A DNA stretch of 33,908 bases, from NCBI GenBank assembly GCA_037388825.1, contig JARRJV010000019.1, positions 1 to 33,908 on the forward strand. Reading direction: 5' to 3'. The DNA is from Acidiferrobacteraceae bacterium (GTDB lineage Bacteria > Pseudomonadota > Gammaproteobacteria > Acidiferrobacterales > JAJDNE01). Shown here piece by piece: positions 18,342-27,180 of the stretch (position 1 is its first letter; each line of letters opens with the position of its first letter). Below the pieces are notes generated by a model. The model was given only the letters and a program-made list of their open reading frames with translations, did no database searches and had not been told where the DNA came from. The position numbers were made by a program, and so were the translations under genes.

Positions 18342-19199
18342 TCAATTCAGCGACACCTCAATATTGTCAATGAGGCGCGCCTTGCCCAGCCAGGCCGCGG
18401 CAAGAATCACCAGATCACGATCCCCGGATTCGGGTGGCGCCAGATCGTGTTGCCGACGGATACTGAAATAATCGGGGCGAAACCCCGCTTTCGCAAGCGC
18501 ATCGGCTGACTCGATTTCGATCTCCGTGAATGGTACCGCTTTCTGGCTGTGCACAAGGGTGTTCGCCGCCGCCTTGAGGGTACTCGCCAACACAGGCGCG
18601 ATTCCCCGCTCCTCGGCTGTCAGATATTTGTTTCGCGAACTCAGGGCCAGGCCATCGGCTTCACGTACGGTTTCATCTGCCACGATTTCCACGGGTATTG
18701 CGAGATCGGAAACCATGCGCCGAATGATGAGACACTGCTGATAGTCCTTTTTTCCGAACAAGGCGACATCAGGCTGCACCAGATTGAACAAGCGGTTGAC
18801 CACGGTTGCCACGCCGCGGAAATGCCCGGGTCGATCGGCGCCACACAGGATGTCACTCAGACCGGGAACCTCGACAAAGGTCATGGTCTTCAGGGGCCGC
18901 GGGTACATATCCTGTTCCTCCGGCAGGAACACCAGGTCGACCTTCTCCGATGCCAGGGCCTGCAGATCCTGCTCCGGTGTGCGCGGATACGCCGCCAGAT
19001 CGTCGGCCCGATCGAACTGCATAGGATTGACAAAAATACTGACGACGACCACGTCTCCGTGACGGCGGGCGGCCCGCACCAGGGCCAGATGGCCGGCGTG
19101 CAGATTGCCCATGGTGGGCACGAAGGCGATGCGCTTGCCCGAGTCGCGCCAACGCCGGATCGACTGGCGCAGTGCGTCGATCGTGTGTGCCGTGATCAT
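18342..19199 (-). CDS. panC: Pantothenate synthetase
   Basis: PanC joins pantoate and beta-alanine with ATP through a pantoyl-adenylate. The 285-residue protein (E. coli 283) has the nucleotidyltransferase HIGH-type motif in FVPTMGNLHAGHLALV, then VVSIFVNPMQFD, CGADRPGHFRGVATVV, VALFGKKDYQQ and the KMSKS-like LALSSRNKYL. It uses the products of panB (12 bp upstream) and panD (downstream). Confidence 0.97.
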   Translation of the reverse strand: MITAHTIDALRQSIRRWRDSGKRIAFVPTMGNLHAGHLALVRAARRHGDVVVVSIFVNPMQFDRADDLAAYPRTPEQDLQALASEKVDLVFLPEEQDMYPRPLKTMTFVEVPGLSDILCGADRPGHFRGVATVVNRLFNLVQPDVALFGKKDYQQCLIIRRMVSDLAIPVEIVADETVREADGLALSSRNKYLTAEERGIAPVLASTLKAAANTLVHSQKAVPFTEIEIESADALAKAGFRPDYFSIRRQHDLAPPESGDRDLVILAAAWLGKARLIDNIEVSLN

Positions 19200-19211
19200 G
19201 AATGGGGCTTC

Positions 19212-20009
19212 CTAGAAACTGTGTTCCGCCGCGGGAAACGTACCGCCCTTGACCGCATCGACGTAGGCCTTCAGGGCCTTGGCTACGGTGCCGTTCTCGC
19301 TGAGGAAGTCCTTGGCGAATTTCGGATGCGGACGCGGGTAGATACCGAGCATGTCGTACAGCACCAGCACCTGCCCGTCGCAGTCAGGGCCGGCGCCGAT
19401 TCCGATGGTGGGAATCTCCAGATCCCGACTGATCTCTCCGGCCAGGACGGCCGGCATCGCCTCGAATACAATCAGACTCGCCCCCGCCTGCTGCAGGGCC
19501 AGGGCATCCTTGCGGATGCGGGCGGCCGAATCCTTGTCCTTGCCCTGCACGCGGTACCCGCCCATCTGATTGACCGACTGGGGCTGGAGGCCCACATGTC
19601 CGCACACGGGCACCCCGCGCTCGACCAGAAAGCGGACGGTCTCGGCCATTACCTCGCCGCCCTCCAGCTTGACCACCTGCGCCCCGCCCTCCTGCATGAG
19701 TCGACCGGCAGAACGCAGTGCCGTTTCGGGATTGACCTGGTAACTCATGAACGGCATATCACCGACAATCAGGGCCCGGTCAATCCCGCGGGCGACGCAA
19801 CGGCAATGGTAGACCATATCGTCGAGGGTGACCGGGACGGTGCTGGTCTGGCCCTGCACAACATTTCCCAGGGAATCGCCCACCAGCGCGACATCCACAC
19901 CGGCCGCGTCCAGGGCCGCGGCGAAGCTGTAGTCGTACGCCGTCAGGACGGCGATCTTCTCGCCCTCCCGCTTCATGCGAGCGAGGGTCGTGAGAGTCAC
20001 CGCACTCAT
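19212..20009 (-). CDS. panB: 3-methyl-2-oxobutanoate hydroxymethyltransferase
   Basis: PanB adds a hydroxymethyl group from methylene-tetrahydrofolate to ketoisovalerate, the first committed step to pantothenate. The 265-residue TIM-barrel shows [68 protein letters not shown] and [20 protein letters not shown], all hallmark metal and substrate segments. Its start overlaps the stop of the nucleoside kinase gene upstream by 4 bp. The folate enzyme FolK is encoded two genes upstream, a fitting neighbour because PanB needs a folate donor. Confidence 0.97.
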   Translation of the reverse strand: MSAVTLTTLARMKREGEKIAVLTAYDYSFAAALDAAGVDVALVGDSLGNVVQGQTSTVPVTLDDMVYHCRCVARGIDRALIVGDMPFMSYQVNPETALRSAGRLMQEGGAQVVKLEGGEVMAETVRFLVERGVPVCGHVGLQPQSVNQMGGYRVQGKDKDSAARIRKDALALQQAGASLIVFEAMPAVLAGEISRDLEIPTIGIGAGPDCDGQVLVLYDMLGIYPRPHPKFAKDFLSENGTVAKALKAYVDAVKGGTFPAAEHSF

Positions 20010-20701
20010 AGTTCGCTCACGATGGGATTGAAGAAGTGGCGCCCACTGCGAATCGAGCGGATCTGTTCCAGCAACAGGGTGAAGTCCTCATCCTTGTCGA
20101 CGAAATTGACTTCCGAGGCATTGACCATCAGCAGCGGCGCATCGCGATAGTGATAGAAGAAGTCTGTATAGGCCTCGATCAGTCGCTGCAGGTAATCGCG
20201 ATCGATCGCACGCTCGTAGCCGATCCCGCGCCGGTGCACCCGTTCCAATAGCACGTCGCCTGGGGCCTGCAGGTAGATCACGAGGTCCGGCACGGGCAAC
20301 TGCAGCCGCAACTGTTCGTAGACCTGCTCGTAAAGCCGCAGCTCATCGGCATCCAGGTTGGCGCGGGCGAACATTGCATCCTTTTCGATCATGAAGTCGG
20401 ACACATAACTCGGGCGAAACATATCCGTCTGCTTCAGGGTCTCGATCTGGCGAGCGCGCTGGAAAAGAAAGAACAGCTGGGTTGGCAAGGCATAGTGCTT
20501 GGGAGACTGGTAGAAGCGTTCCAGGAAGGGATTCTCCCCCGGCTGTTCGAGCAGCAATTCCTTGCCAAACACGTCCGCCAGCCGCCGCGCGAGGCTGGTC
20601 TTGCCAACACCGATCGGCCCTTCCACCACCACGTAGTCCAGCCGGCGCGAAGCCGCCTGTCGCTCACGGTCCGCTGCTGCTGTTGTTTGACCTGCCGACA
20701 C
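20006..20701 (-). CDS. Deoxynucleoside kinase-family protein
   Basis: A P-loop kinase of the deoxyadenosine/deoxyguanosine kinase family, expected to phosphorylate deoxynucleosides for salvage. The Walker A motif is [49 protein letters not shown] and a basic lid [15 protein letters not shown] follow, in family order. The start is uncertain: the GTG at 20701 gives 231 residues and begins 13 bp after the folK stop, while ATG 20749 and the open frame to 20791 would overlap folK. It lies between folK and panB, a placement known in several gammaproteobacteria. The substrate cannot be read from sequence. Confidence 0.85.
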   Translation of the reverse strand: MSAGQTTAAADRERQAASRRLDYVVVEGPIGVGKTSLARRLADVFGKELLLEQPGENPFLERFYQSPKHYALPTQLFFLFQRARQIETLKQTDMFRPSYVSDFMIEKDAMFARANLDADELRLYEQVYEQLRLQLPVPDLVIYLQAPGDVLLERVHRRGIGYERAIDRDYLQRLIEAYTDFFYHYRDAPLLMVNASEVNFVDKDEDFTLLLEQIRSIRSGRHFFNPIVSEL

Positions 20702-20714
20702 CCACGTCCCCAGC

Positions 20715-21233
20715 CTAGGTTTGACTTGCCGGACCACGCCCCTGGGCATGACCCGAATCGAGTCGCTCAATTCGCTGGTCCCTGCACGCACGCATCAGTT
20801 CCGCCACCGGACCATGCCCCGGAACAGACAATTCCGGATTGAGTTCAAACAAAGGATACAGGACGAAGGCTCGTTCGTGGAGCCTGGGATGCGGCAGGCT
20901 CAGCCCTGCCGAACTCAGGACCCGGTCGTCGTACAGGAGCAGATCCAGATCAAGGGTGCGAGGTCCGTCGCGTAGGCCGTCCCTTCGACGACCGTGTTTC
21001 GCCTCGATTTGCAGCAGCCGCGCCAGCAGTTCCTCGGGCCCCAGCCCGGTCTCGATGCGGCAGACTGCGTTGAGAAAATCCGGCTGATCGGCAAGCCCGA
21101 TCGGCCCGGTCCGGTACAAGGATGAACACTCGATCCCGTCCTCCGCCAGTTCTCCCAACTCGTTCATCGCCCGTTTGAGTTGCTGCAGCGGATCGTCGAG
21201 ATTGCTGCCAAGACCGATGTAGGCCGTACTCAC
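20715..21233 (-). CDS. folK: 2-amino-4-hydroxy-6-hydroxymethyldihydropteridine pyrophosphokinase
   Basis: FolK transfers pyrophosphate from ATP to the pterin precursor of folate. From the GTG at 21233, whose GTGA contains the pcnB stop, the product has 172 residues (E. coli 159). It opens with AYIGLGSNLDDPLQQL and carries SSLYRTGPIGLADQPDFLNAV and the metal-binding GPRTLDLDLLLYDD, then LPHPRLHERAFVLYPL. The frame is open upstream to 21344 but that part is antisense-like composition inside pcnB. The GTGA overlap indicates coupling with pcnB, the usual gammaproteobacterial pair. Confidence 0.95.
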   Translation of the reverse strand: MSTAYIGLGSNLDDPLQQLKRAMNELGELAEDGIECSSLYRTGPIGLADQPDFLNAVCRIETGLGPEELLARLLQIEAKHGRRRDGLRDGPRTLDLDLLLYDDRVLSSAGLSLPHPRLHERAFVLYPLFELNPELSVPGHGPVAELMRACRDQRIERLDSGHAQGRGPASQT

Positions 21234-22510
21234 GATGGCTTTCTGCGGCGTGGACGGCGACGACGCCCGCCCCCGGAGGGGTGCAGCGCCCCCACCATGT
21301 CCCTGCGCCCGGCTGCGTCGACTTCCTGGAATCGGGTCCACCACTCGGCAAGTTCGGAATCTGCCTCACCGACTTCGGCGCGAAGCAGAAGAAAATCGTA
21401 GGCCGCGCGAAAACGCGCATGCTCCATGAGCGCAAAGGCCTGCTTTCCCCTTCGCCGCGCAAAGCGGCTTTGCAGCATCCAGATCTCCCGCGCCGGCCCG
21501 CTGAAGCGTCGCGGAATTGTCGTGCGCGAATGCTGCGCGTGCAGCACTTCGGCGATCGCGACCGCGCGCGCCTCGGCCGGGCGGCGGCCATCGGCCTCCA
21601 GCTCACTGGCCCGTTCAATCATGGGATACCAAAGCATGGCCGCGAACAGAAAGGCGGGAGTTACCGGCTTGCCCTCGTTCACCCGTTGATCGGTATTGGC
21701 CAGGGCCCTGGGAATCAGTACTGCGGGAAATCGATTGTGCTCGTGGGCAAGCGACCGCTCGGTCAAGGGAAACAGATAGGCAAACAGATCGTAGTGGCGC
21801 AGCAGTTCGAAGGTCTGAAGCGCCGCACCGCCGTGGAACAGTTTCAGGACCTCGTCGAACATCCGCGCTGCGGGAACCGGCTCCAGCAAACGCGCGCACG
21901 CCGCGATCGGTGCCTCGGCAGCAGGGTCGATCCGGAAACCAAGCTTGGCGGCAAAACGGACTGCGCGAAGCATGCGTACCGGGTCCTCCCGGTATCGCTC
22001 GTCGGCATCACCGATGACGCGTAACAGGCCACGACGCAGATCCTCGACACCGTTCACGTAATCGACGATGGAGTCGTCTCGTGCATTGTAGTACAGGGCA
22101 TTGACGGTAAAGTCGCGCCGCACGGCGTCCTCTTCCTGCGTCCCGTACACATTGTCCCGAAGCAGGAGGCCGTCCTCGCTCTGCAGATCAGCCGATCCGC
22201 TGCCAGCGGCGGCCCGATAGGTGGCAACCTCGATGATTTCGCGGCCCATGCGGACATGTACCAGACGAAAACGCCGGCCGATGAGGCGCGCGCTGCGGAA
22301 GGTCTTGCGAATGGTTTCCGGCGAGGCATCCGTGACGACGTCAAAATCCTTGGGCTCGCGACCCAGGAGAAGATCGCGCACGCATCCACCGACCAGATAG
22401 CTGTCGAATCCCGCCTGTTTCAGGCCGTTGAGGACCTTCATGGCGCCGGGACTGATCTGGTCGCGGGAAATATTGTGATCGGATGCCGGAATGATGACCG
22501 GTGCGGTCAA
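21230..22510 (-). CDS. pcnB: Poly(A) polymerase I
   Basis: PcnB adds 3' poly(A) tails that mark RNA for decay. The nucleotidyltransferase core shows YLVGGCVRDLLLGREPKDFDVVTDA with the catalytic Asp pair, then EEDAVRRDFTVNALYYN and RYREDPVRMLRAVRFAAKLG. The C-terminus is strongly basic (GGGRRRRPRRRKPS), as in PcnB rather than CCA-adding enzymes. The start is a TTG at 22510: a stop lies just upstream, a suitable AAGGA site is 7 bp away, and the conserved IPASDHNISRDQISPGAMKV needs this start. The length of 426 is a little below E. coli PcnB. It heads the operon that ends with panD. Confidence 0.95.
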   Translation of the reverse strand: MTAPVIIPASDHNISRDQISPGAMKVLNGLKQAGFDSYLVGGCVRDLLLGREPKDFDVVTDASPETIRKTFRSARLIGRRFRLVHVRMGREIIEVATYRAAAGSGSADLQSEDGLLLRDNVYGTQEEDAVRRDFTVNALYYNARDDSIVDYVNGVEDLRRGLLRVIGDADERYREDPVRMLRAVRFAAKLGFRIDPAAEAPIAACARLLEPVPAARMFDEVLKLFHGGAALQTFELLRHYDLFAYLFPLTERSLAHEHNRFPAVLIPRALANTDQRVNEGKPVTPAFLFAAMLWYPMIERASELEADGRRPAEARAVAIAEVLHAQHSRTTIPRRFSGPAREIWMLQSRFARRRGKQAFALMEHARFRAAYDFLLLRAEVGEADSELAEWWTRFQEVDAAGRRDMVGALHPSGGGRRRRPRRRKPS

Positions 22511-22549
22511 CGCCTAGTCCTTTTCGGTGGGAATGTGGTCAAGCCCTTG

Positions 22550-22577
22550 TTGTCTATTCTGGGACCGGACGTATAAT
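22550..22577 (+). promoter_or_regulatory. Promoter of tRNA-Glu
   Basis: TTGTCT (22550-22555) and a consensus TATAAT (22572-22577) are 16 bp apart and lead into the tRNA at 22618. Between them and the tRNA, CTCTCCC (22585-22591) and GGGAGAG (22597-22603) form a 7-bp hairpin in the presumed 5' leader. Confidence 0.65.
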
Positions 22578-22617
22578 ACCACCGCTCTCCCGACCGGGGA
22601 GAGTTTCCCGACCCGAT

Positions 22618-22692
22618 GCTCCCTTCGTCTAGTGGTTAGGACGCTGGCCTCTCACGCCGGTAACAGGGGTTCGAATCCCCTAGGGAGCGCCA
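22618..22692 (+). tRNA. tRNA-Glu (anticodon CTC)
   Basis: A 75-nt tRNA with a perfect acceptor stem GCTCCCT/AGGGAGC, discriminator G and encoded CCA at 22690-22692. The anticodon loop is CTCTCAC, anticodon CTC, reading GAG. The D-arm TCGTCTAGTGGTTAGGA and T-arm AGGGGTTCGAATCCCCT match glutamate tRNAs closely. Confidence 0.97.
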
Positions 22693-22726
22693 TCCGGGGC
22701 TCAAATTCACTTCCCTTCGACTTTTG

Positions 22727-23425
22727 CTAGCGGGCGGCGGCCTGTGCTCGCGGGGCCGCCGCGGCGGCTGCGGTGACATTCTGGATGTGATGCGCACGCC
22801 GAATCAACTCAGCCGTGCGCGTGAATCCGCCTTTCTCTGCGATGGACAGCGCCGTGGTGCCGTCGGACTTGCGCACGTCGTGTCGCGCGCCATGGTCGAG
22901 CAGCACCCTCACGATGTCCGAATAGCCCTTGGCCGCCGCCACCATCAGAGGGGTAGTGCCATTGACCGTGCGCACGTTCACGTTGGCACCGGCCTCGATC
23001 AGCGACTCCACCGTCGCCACCCGGCCGTTGACGATGGCATTGAACAGTGCCGCCGCGCCATGGGTGCTGCGTGCACCCTGCTTCTTCTCAGTACCGGTGG
23101 GCAGGCGCAGAAGGCGATTGGACAGGGACATCACCACCATGGCCACCAGGGCCAGCAACAGGATATTGGAATCAACGCCAAATTTGGCCGCCAGTTCCGC
23201 CGGCAGATTGGCGCCCATGGCGAGGATCGCTACCACCAGGAGGAGGGTGAATTTGAGATATCGGACCAGGGCCACGCCGACAATGCCGATCAGGCCCGCC
23301 AGGAGATAGCGCTGGTCGACGGCAATGTACTTGGCCCAGGTTTCCGGCGCATTGGCGCCCACGGCCAGAACCGCGACCAGGGTAACGATGATCCAGTCTT
23401 TGGAGGATTCCCTCAGGATAAACAC
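22727..23425 (-). CDS. Membrane-anchored ankyrin-repeat protein
   Basis: From the GTG at 23425, which has an AGAGGA site 5 bp upstream, the product has 232 residues; the open frame reaches 23686 but that extension is proline/arginine-rich and unlikely. The N-terminal half is hydrophobic with about four membrane helices (IIVTLVAVLAVGAN, YLLAGLIGIVGVALV, FTLLLVVAILAMGANL, ILLLALVAMVVMSL). The C-terminal part has about three ankyrin repeats: AAALFNAIVNGRVATVESLI, GTTPLMVAAAKGYSDIVRVL, GTTALSIAEKGGFTRTAELI. It ends with an alanine-rich tail. It is probably a membrane-tethered adaptor for a protein partner; the partner is unknown. Confidence 0.8.
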   Translation of the reverse strand: MFILRESSKDWIIVTLVAVLAVGANAPETWAKYIAVDQRYLLAGLIGIVGVALVRYLKFTLLLVVAILAMGANLPAELAAKFGVDSNILLLALVAMVVMSLSNRLLRLPTGTEKKQGARSTHGAAALFNAIVNGRVATVESLIEAGANVNVRTVNGTTPLMVAAAKGYSDIVRVLLDHGARHDVRKSDGTTALSIAEKGGFTRTAELIRRAHHIQNVTAAAAAAPRAQAAAR

Positions 23426-23662
23426 GTGTGTCCTCTCTTTCGTTTGGTCCCGGAACGCCTCTAACAATGCGCCCGCCGATGCACGGAGTCCACCTACCCC
23501 GTGTTTGATAACCGTAAAGCAAATCCCGTACCAGGGCCACGACACGCCTGTGGCAGGGAAAAATACCGGAAAATGGAGGGGATCTACCCTGATATTGGCT
23601 CCCGGGGCTCGCCAGGCCCGTTCGCGCCGGTGCACGGGTGGTGACCCAGATGGGCACCCGCG

Positions 23663-23692
23663 CTGGCCGCTGAGCGGAGGCTTCACTAGACT
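23663..23692 (+). promoter_or_regulatory. Weak promoter candidate next to the orphan membrane gene
   Basis: CTGGCC (23663-23668) and TAGACT (23687-23692) are 18 bp apart and end 8 bp before the ATG at 23701. The nearest GGAGG lies 20 bp from the ATG, too far to act in translation, so a leaderless or near-leaderless message is possible. The remainder of 23426-23662, between divergent genes, shows nothing else recognisable. Confidence 0.3.
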
Positions 23693-23700
23693 AGATTTCG

Positions 23701-24363
23701 ATGAACGAGGAACTGGAAAGCCGGCACACCGGAGTTGCAGACCTGATTGCCCACCCGGCCTGGGCAGCGCTGCTGGCGCTCACTGCACTGGGATTCGGGT
23801 ATCTGGGCCTGGGATTGCCTCAGCACTACTATCAGCCGCTGTTTGCCGCAATCACCCTCGCCCTTCTATGGCGTCACGGCATCATTGAGTTGCCGCGCAA
23901 CCCCTGGCGATGGCTACTGTTTGTGCTGTACTACCTGGTCCTGTGCCTGATGTACAAACTGCTGATCGGAGGCGGGATCAACACGCCGTTCTCCTGGCTC
24001 AAGGTTCCGACCCTGGAGTTCGGCTCCCAGTCTGGAGACGCGCCCTGGTACCAGCAGGTGGTCCCGACCCTGAACATCAAGCTGGTGGGCGTTGCCCACA
24101 TCAGCGACTGGCAAATCGATATCACGAAGATCCAGACCCTGTTGCTGGTCACCACCTTGATGGCGGCCATGCTGCGCTTCCAGCCCTTTGCGTCGCTGAC
24201 CGCGCTGGCACTGCTGGTGGTCTCCATCCCCACCTTCATTCACTTCAACTGGGACTGGGTAATGTTGTTCCTGATCTGCGGGACGGCGGCATTCTATATG
24301 CAGTCAGGCGCGGCCCATTCCGCCGACCGCAGACGCCGGGCTAGACGGGAAGCCGACGCCTGA
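23701..24363 (+). CDS. Unknown integral membrane protein
   Basis: A 220-residue protein with about six hydrophobic spans: ALLALTALGFGYLGLGL, YYQPLFAAITLALLW, WLLFVLYYLVLCLMYKLLI, TLLLVTTLMAAMLRF, SLTALALLVVSIPTF and WVMLFLICGTAAFYM. Between the third and fourth lies a soluble loop of about 60 residues with GDAPWYQQVVPTLNIKLVG. The C-terminus is short and very basic (DRRRRARREADA), suggesting it is cytoplasmic. No family recognised. Its 3' end overlaps the convergent esterase gene by 23 bp. Confidence 0.75.
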   Translation: MNEELESRHTGVADLIAHPAWAALLALTALGFGYLGLGLPQHYYQPLFAAITLALLWRHGIIELPRNPWRWLLFVLYYLVLCLMYKLLIGGGINTPFSWLKVPTLEFGSQSGDAPWYQQVVPTLNIKLVGVAHISDWQIDITKIQTLLLVTTLMAAMLRFQPFASLTALALLVVSIPTFIHFNWDWVMLFLICGTAAFYMQSGAAHSADRRRRARREADA

Positions 24364-25003
24364 GCCAATCCGCAATATCGTCGATTTCCCGGGGACAAAC
24401 GCTGTGCCCCATGGGATAGTCATGCCACTCCACCTCGGCACCAAGCTTCTGCAAGCGGTCCCGGGCCTCCTGGCCGCGGGCGTACGGGACCAGCGGATCG
24501 TCGCGCCCATGCCCCATGAATACATGCAGTCCGACAGGATTTCGGGATACATCGAAATCCACCATCCAGCACGACATGGCGATCACCCCTGCCGGGTACC
24601 ATGGCAACTGCAGGGCCGTATACAGTGCCAGTACTCCGCCTTGTGAGAATCCGGCAATGACAATGCGCTCGCGGGCGATTCCACGGGTATGCTCGGCGTC
24701 GACGAGCGCCATTACCCGTGATGCGGATCGTTGAAGGTCGTCCCGGTTCTCCTCGAAACCGCCGGCAACCGGGGCCATGTCGTACCAGGCGCGCATGACC
24801 ATGCCTGCGTTGACCGTAACCGGCCGCTTCGGCGCGTGCGGAAAGATGAATCGCACACCCAGATCCCGGGGAAGACCCAGTTCCGGCACAATGGGTTCGA
24901 AGTCATGACCATCAGCCCCCAGGCCATGCAACCAGATCACGCTGGCATCACAATCCGGCCGCGTTTCGACGACGACCGGCGCATCGGCATTGCTTCGCTC
25001 CAT
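24341..25003 (-). CDS. Carboxylesterase / phospholipase-like alpha/beta hydrolase
   Basis: A 220-residue cytosolic alpha/beta hydrolase of the carboxylesterase family 2 (lysophospholipase-like). The oxyanion region is VIWLHGLGADGHDFEP; the nucleophile is S120 in AGFSQGGVL; the acid is D169 in GHGRDDPLVPY; the base is H200 in YPMGHSVC. These enzymes cleave short carboxylic esters or acyl chains; the natural substrate cannot be told. There is no signal peptide. It is divergent from the glycosyltransferase at 25096, with 92 bp between. Confidence 0.92.
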   Translation of the reverse strand: MERSNADAPVVVETRPDCDASVIWLHGLGADGHDFEPIVPELGLPRDLGVRFIFPHAPKRPVTVNAGMVMRAWYDMAPVAGGFEENRDDLQRSASRVMALVDAEHTRGIARERIVIAGFSQGGVLALYTALQLPWYPAGVIAMSCWMVDFDVSRNPVGLHVFMGHGRDDPLVPYARGQEARDRLQKLGAEVEWHDYPMGHSVCPREIDDIADWLRRRLPV

Positions 25004-25095
25004 GGGGGCTTCCCGGGGACACCATGGCAGGGACGGAATAATAAGATAACATCGACCCGCACTGGATTCAGGTCGATTCCACCGAACTCAAAACG

Positions 25096-26583
25096 ATGAC
25101 CGCCGTACCCAAAACCCTCGCACCCCGCACCCCGGCGAGGGCCACTGCCTGGCTGGTCGGCGTGGTTACTCTACTGCACCTGATCGTCGCGGGCCGGGTC
25201 GAACTCGGTGCCGATGAGGCCCACTATGCGCTCTACGGGCTGCACCTCGCGTGGAGTTATTTTGACCATCCGCCAATGGTGGGATGGCTGCAGGCCCTGG
25301 TCCTGCCGTTTTCGCAATCGGACTTCGCCTTGCGCCTCATGCCCGCTGTACTTCTGGTCGCCAGCAGTACGGTTCTGTATCGCCTGACCCGCACGATTTT
25401 TCCCGACGACTCGCCATGGCTGGGATTTGCCGCGGTAGCGGTGCTCCACAGCAGTATTGCCCTCAACACCATGGGCATCATGATGTTGCCGGAAGATCCG
25501 CTGCTGTTGTTCGGATTGCTCTCGGTGTCGAGCCTGTACCACGCGGTTCACAAGCCCGCCCTGTCCCGCTGGTTGCTCCTGGGCCTGTTCATGGGGCTGG
25601 CCGGCCTTTCGAAATACACGGCCATCGCGCTGGTTCCGACGGTACTGCTCTACCTGCAGTGGGAGAGGAAATGGACCCTGATCCGAACGCCGGGGCCCTG
25701 GATCGCGGCACTGGTCGGCGCGATCCTCGTATGCCCGGTATTCATCTGGAATGCACAGCACGACTGGATCTCTCTTGCCTTCCAGTGGCACCACGGAACC
25801 GGCGGTACACACTGGAAGATTTCGCGCATGCTCCAATCCCAGGCAGCACAACTGCTGGCCTATGGGCCCGGGCTCTATATCTTCGGCTACGTCGCCGTTG
25901 CAAGCGGGCTGCGAAAACGCACCGATCATGGCACCCGCCTCCTGCTTTCCCTGTCTCTGCCTCTACTGGTGCTGTTCGCCTGGAGTTCCGGCAAGACCGC
26001 CACGCTCCCCCACTGGACCGCACTTGCGTGGGCCGGCCTTGCGCCCCTGGTTGCGCGCCTTGTCTTCCGTCATTGGCGACACTTCGCCTGGCGACTGGGC
26101 GTGGCAGCTTCACTGCTGTACAGCGTTGGTCTGATCCTGGTCCTGCACAGCCTGCTGTTTACGCCCTGGTTGAGAATGCCGCCCTACGCCAACCCGCTGG
26201 CGGAGGTCTATGGCTGGCAGGCGGCAGCGAAACGGGCGCTGGCCCTGCGACAGGAAATGGAAAGGACACCGGGTTCGAAACCCGTACTCTTCACCGGATA
26301 CTGGACCGAGGCTGCGCGCCTGGCGTGGTACGCACGCCCGCAGCGCCTGGTCGTCACAGACCGTCGCTACGATCAATTCGACCTGTGGTTTGGCTCCCCC
26401 CGCAAGGGGGCCCGGGGAATCTTCATCGCCACCCGGCGCTGGCACCATGGACCACGCACCGAAGGGCCCAACAGTTTTGCGCGCTGCGTTCGGGTGGATC
26501 ACCTCGATATCGTGGTCCACGGGCGCGCATTCAACACCTTCACGTTCTACCGCTGCAGCGGCTACGGACAGCACGCACCGTAG
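25096..26583 (+). CDS. ArnT/PMT-like membrane glycosyltransferase
   Basis: A 495-residue GT-C glycosyltransferase, with about 9-11 membrane helices and a soluble C-terminal domain from about residue 365. The catalytic first loop has the acidic motif ELGADEAHYALYG followed by LAWSYFDHPPMVGWLQ, typical of ArnT/PMT_2 proteins, which use polyprenyl-phosphate sugars as donors outside the inner membrane. WNAQHDWISLAFQWHHG is shared with the paralogue at 27181-28698. Likely acceptors are lipid A or another envelope glycan, but neither sugar nor acceptor can be read. It ends 2 bp from the convergent PAP2 gene. Confidence 0.85.
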   Translation: MTAVPKTLAPRTPARATAWLVGVVTLLHLIVAGRVELGADEAHYALYGLHLAWSYFDHPPMVGWLQALVLPFSQSDFALRLMPAVLLVASSTVLYRLTRTIFPDDSPWLGFAAVAVLHSSIALNTMGIMMLPEDPLLLFGLLSVSSLYHAVHKPALSRWLLLGLFMGLAGLSKYTAIALVPTVLLYLQWERKWTLIRTPGPWIAALVGAILVCPVFIWNAQHDWISLAFQWHHGTGGTHWKISRMLQSQAAQLLAYGPGLYIFGYVAVASGLRKRTDHGTRLLLSLSLPLLVLFAWSSGKTATLPHWTALAWAGLAPLVARLVFRHWRHFAWRLGVAASLLYSVGLILVLHSLLFTPWLRMPPYANPLAEVYGWQAAAKRALALRQEMERTPGSKPVLFTGYWTEAARLAWYARPQRLVVTDRRYDQFDLWFGSPRKGARGIFIATRRWHHGPRTEGPNSFARCVRVDHLDIVVHGRAFNTFTFYRCSGYGQHAP

Positions 26584-26585
26584 TC

Positions 26586-27161
26586 TCAGGACTCATCCAA
26601 ACCGGTAACGGGAGCCACTGGCGCCACAATGGCCGGAAAGCGCAAACGATGCAGCCACCAGGCGCTGGCGCCCAACAGCCCGCCCCAAACCCAGCCGAAA
26701 AGCACGTCAAAGGGATAGTGGGCGCCGACATATATCCGGGATACGCCGACAGCCAGCGCCAGAACAACAAGAAACGGCAGCGCCCGTCGATAGAACAGGC
26801 CGGCATAAAGGGCCAGCGCCGACATATTGATGGCGTGGTTGGAGGGAAAGCCGCTGCTGTGCCCGCACCCCACCAGCATTCGAACACCGGAAAGATCCGC
26901 ACACGGACGTGGCACGTGGAAGATGTGTTTGAGAATCGCCCCGGTGGCGTCCGTAAACACGATCAACAGAATCACACCGACGACCAGGTGCGTTCCACGG
27001 GGACGTCCACGTGTCAGCAGCCATGCCGCCGCCGCCAGGGCCGGCACCACGGCCGTATCGGGATTGGACAAGGCGCGCATGAACGCGTCCAGCCAGGCAT
27101 AGTGATGGCCGCTGTCCTGATTGATCCAGAAAAAGACGTTCCGATTCAGTTCATGCAGCAT
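26586..27161 (-). CDS. PAP2-family membrane phosphatase
   Basis: A 191-residue membrane phosphatase from the ATG at 27161. All three PAP2 motifs are visible: K78-x6-R85-P86, P106-S-N-H109 (Asn where Gly is usual) and S141-R142-x5-H148-x3-D152. Such enzymes remove phosphate from lipid substrates such as undecaprenyl pyrophosphate, phosphatidate or lipid A. It starts 19 bp after the stop of the glycosyltransferase at 27181-28698, so the two are probably cotranscribed. A role in recycling the polyprenyl carrier or trimming lipid A phosphate would fit the neighbours, but this is inference. Confidence 0.9.
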   Translation of the reverse strand: MLHELNRNVFFWINQDSGHHYAWLDAFMRALSNPDTAVVPALAAAAWLLTRGRPRGTHLVVGVILLIVFTDATGAILKHIFHVPRPCADLSGVRMLVGCGHSSGFPSNHAINMSALALYAGLFYRRALPFLVVLALAVGVSRIYVGAHYPFDVLFGWVWGGLLGASAWWLHRLRFPAIVAPVAPVTGLDES

Positions 27162-27180
27162 GGCTGGCGATGCAATCGCG

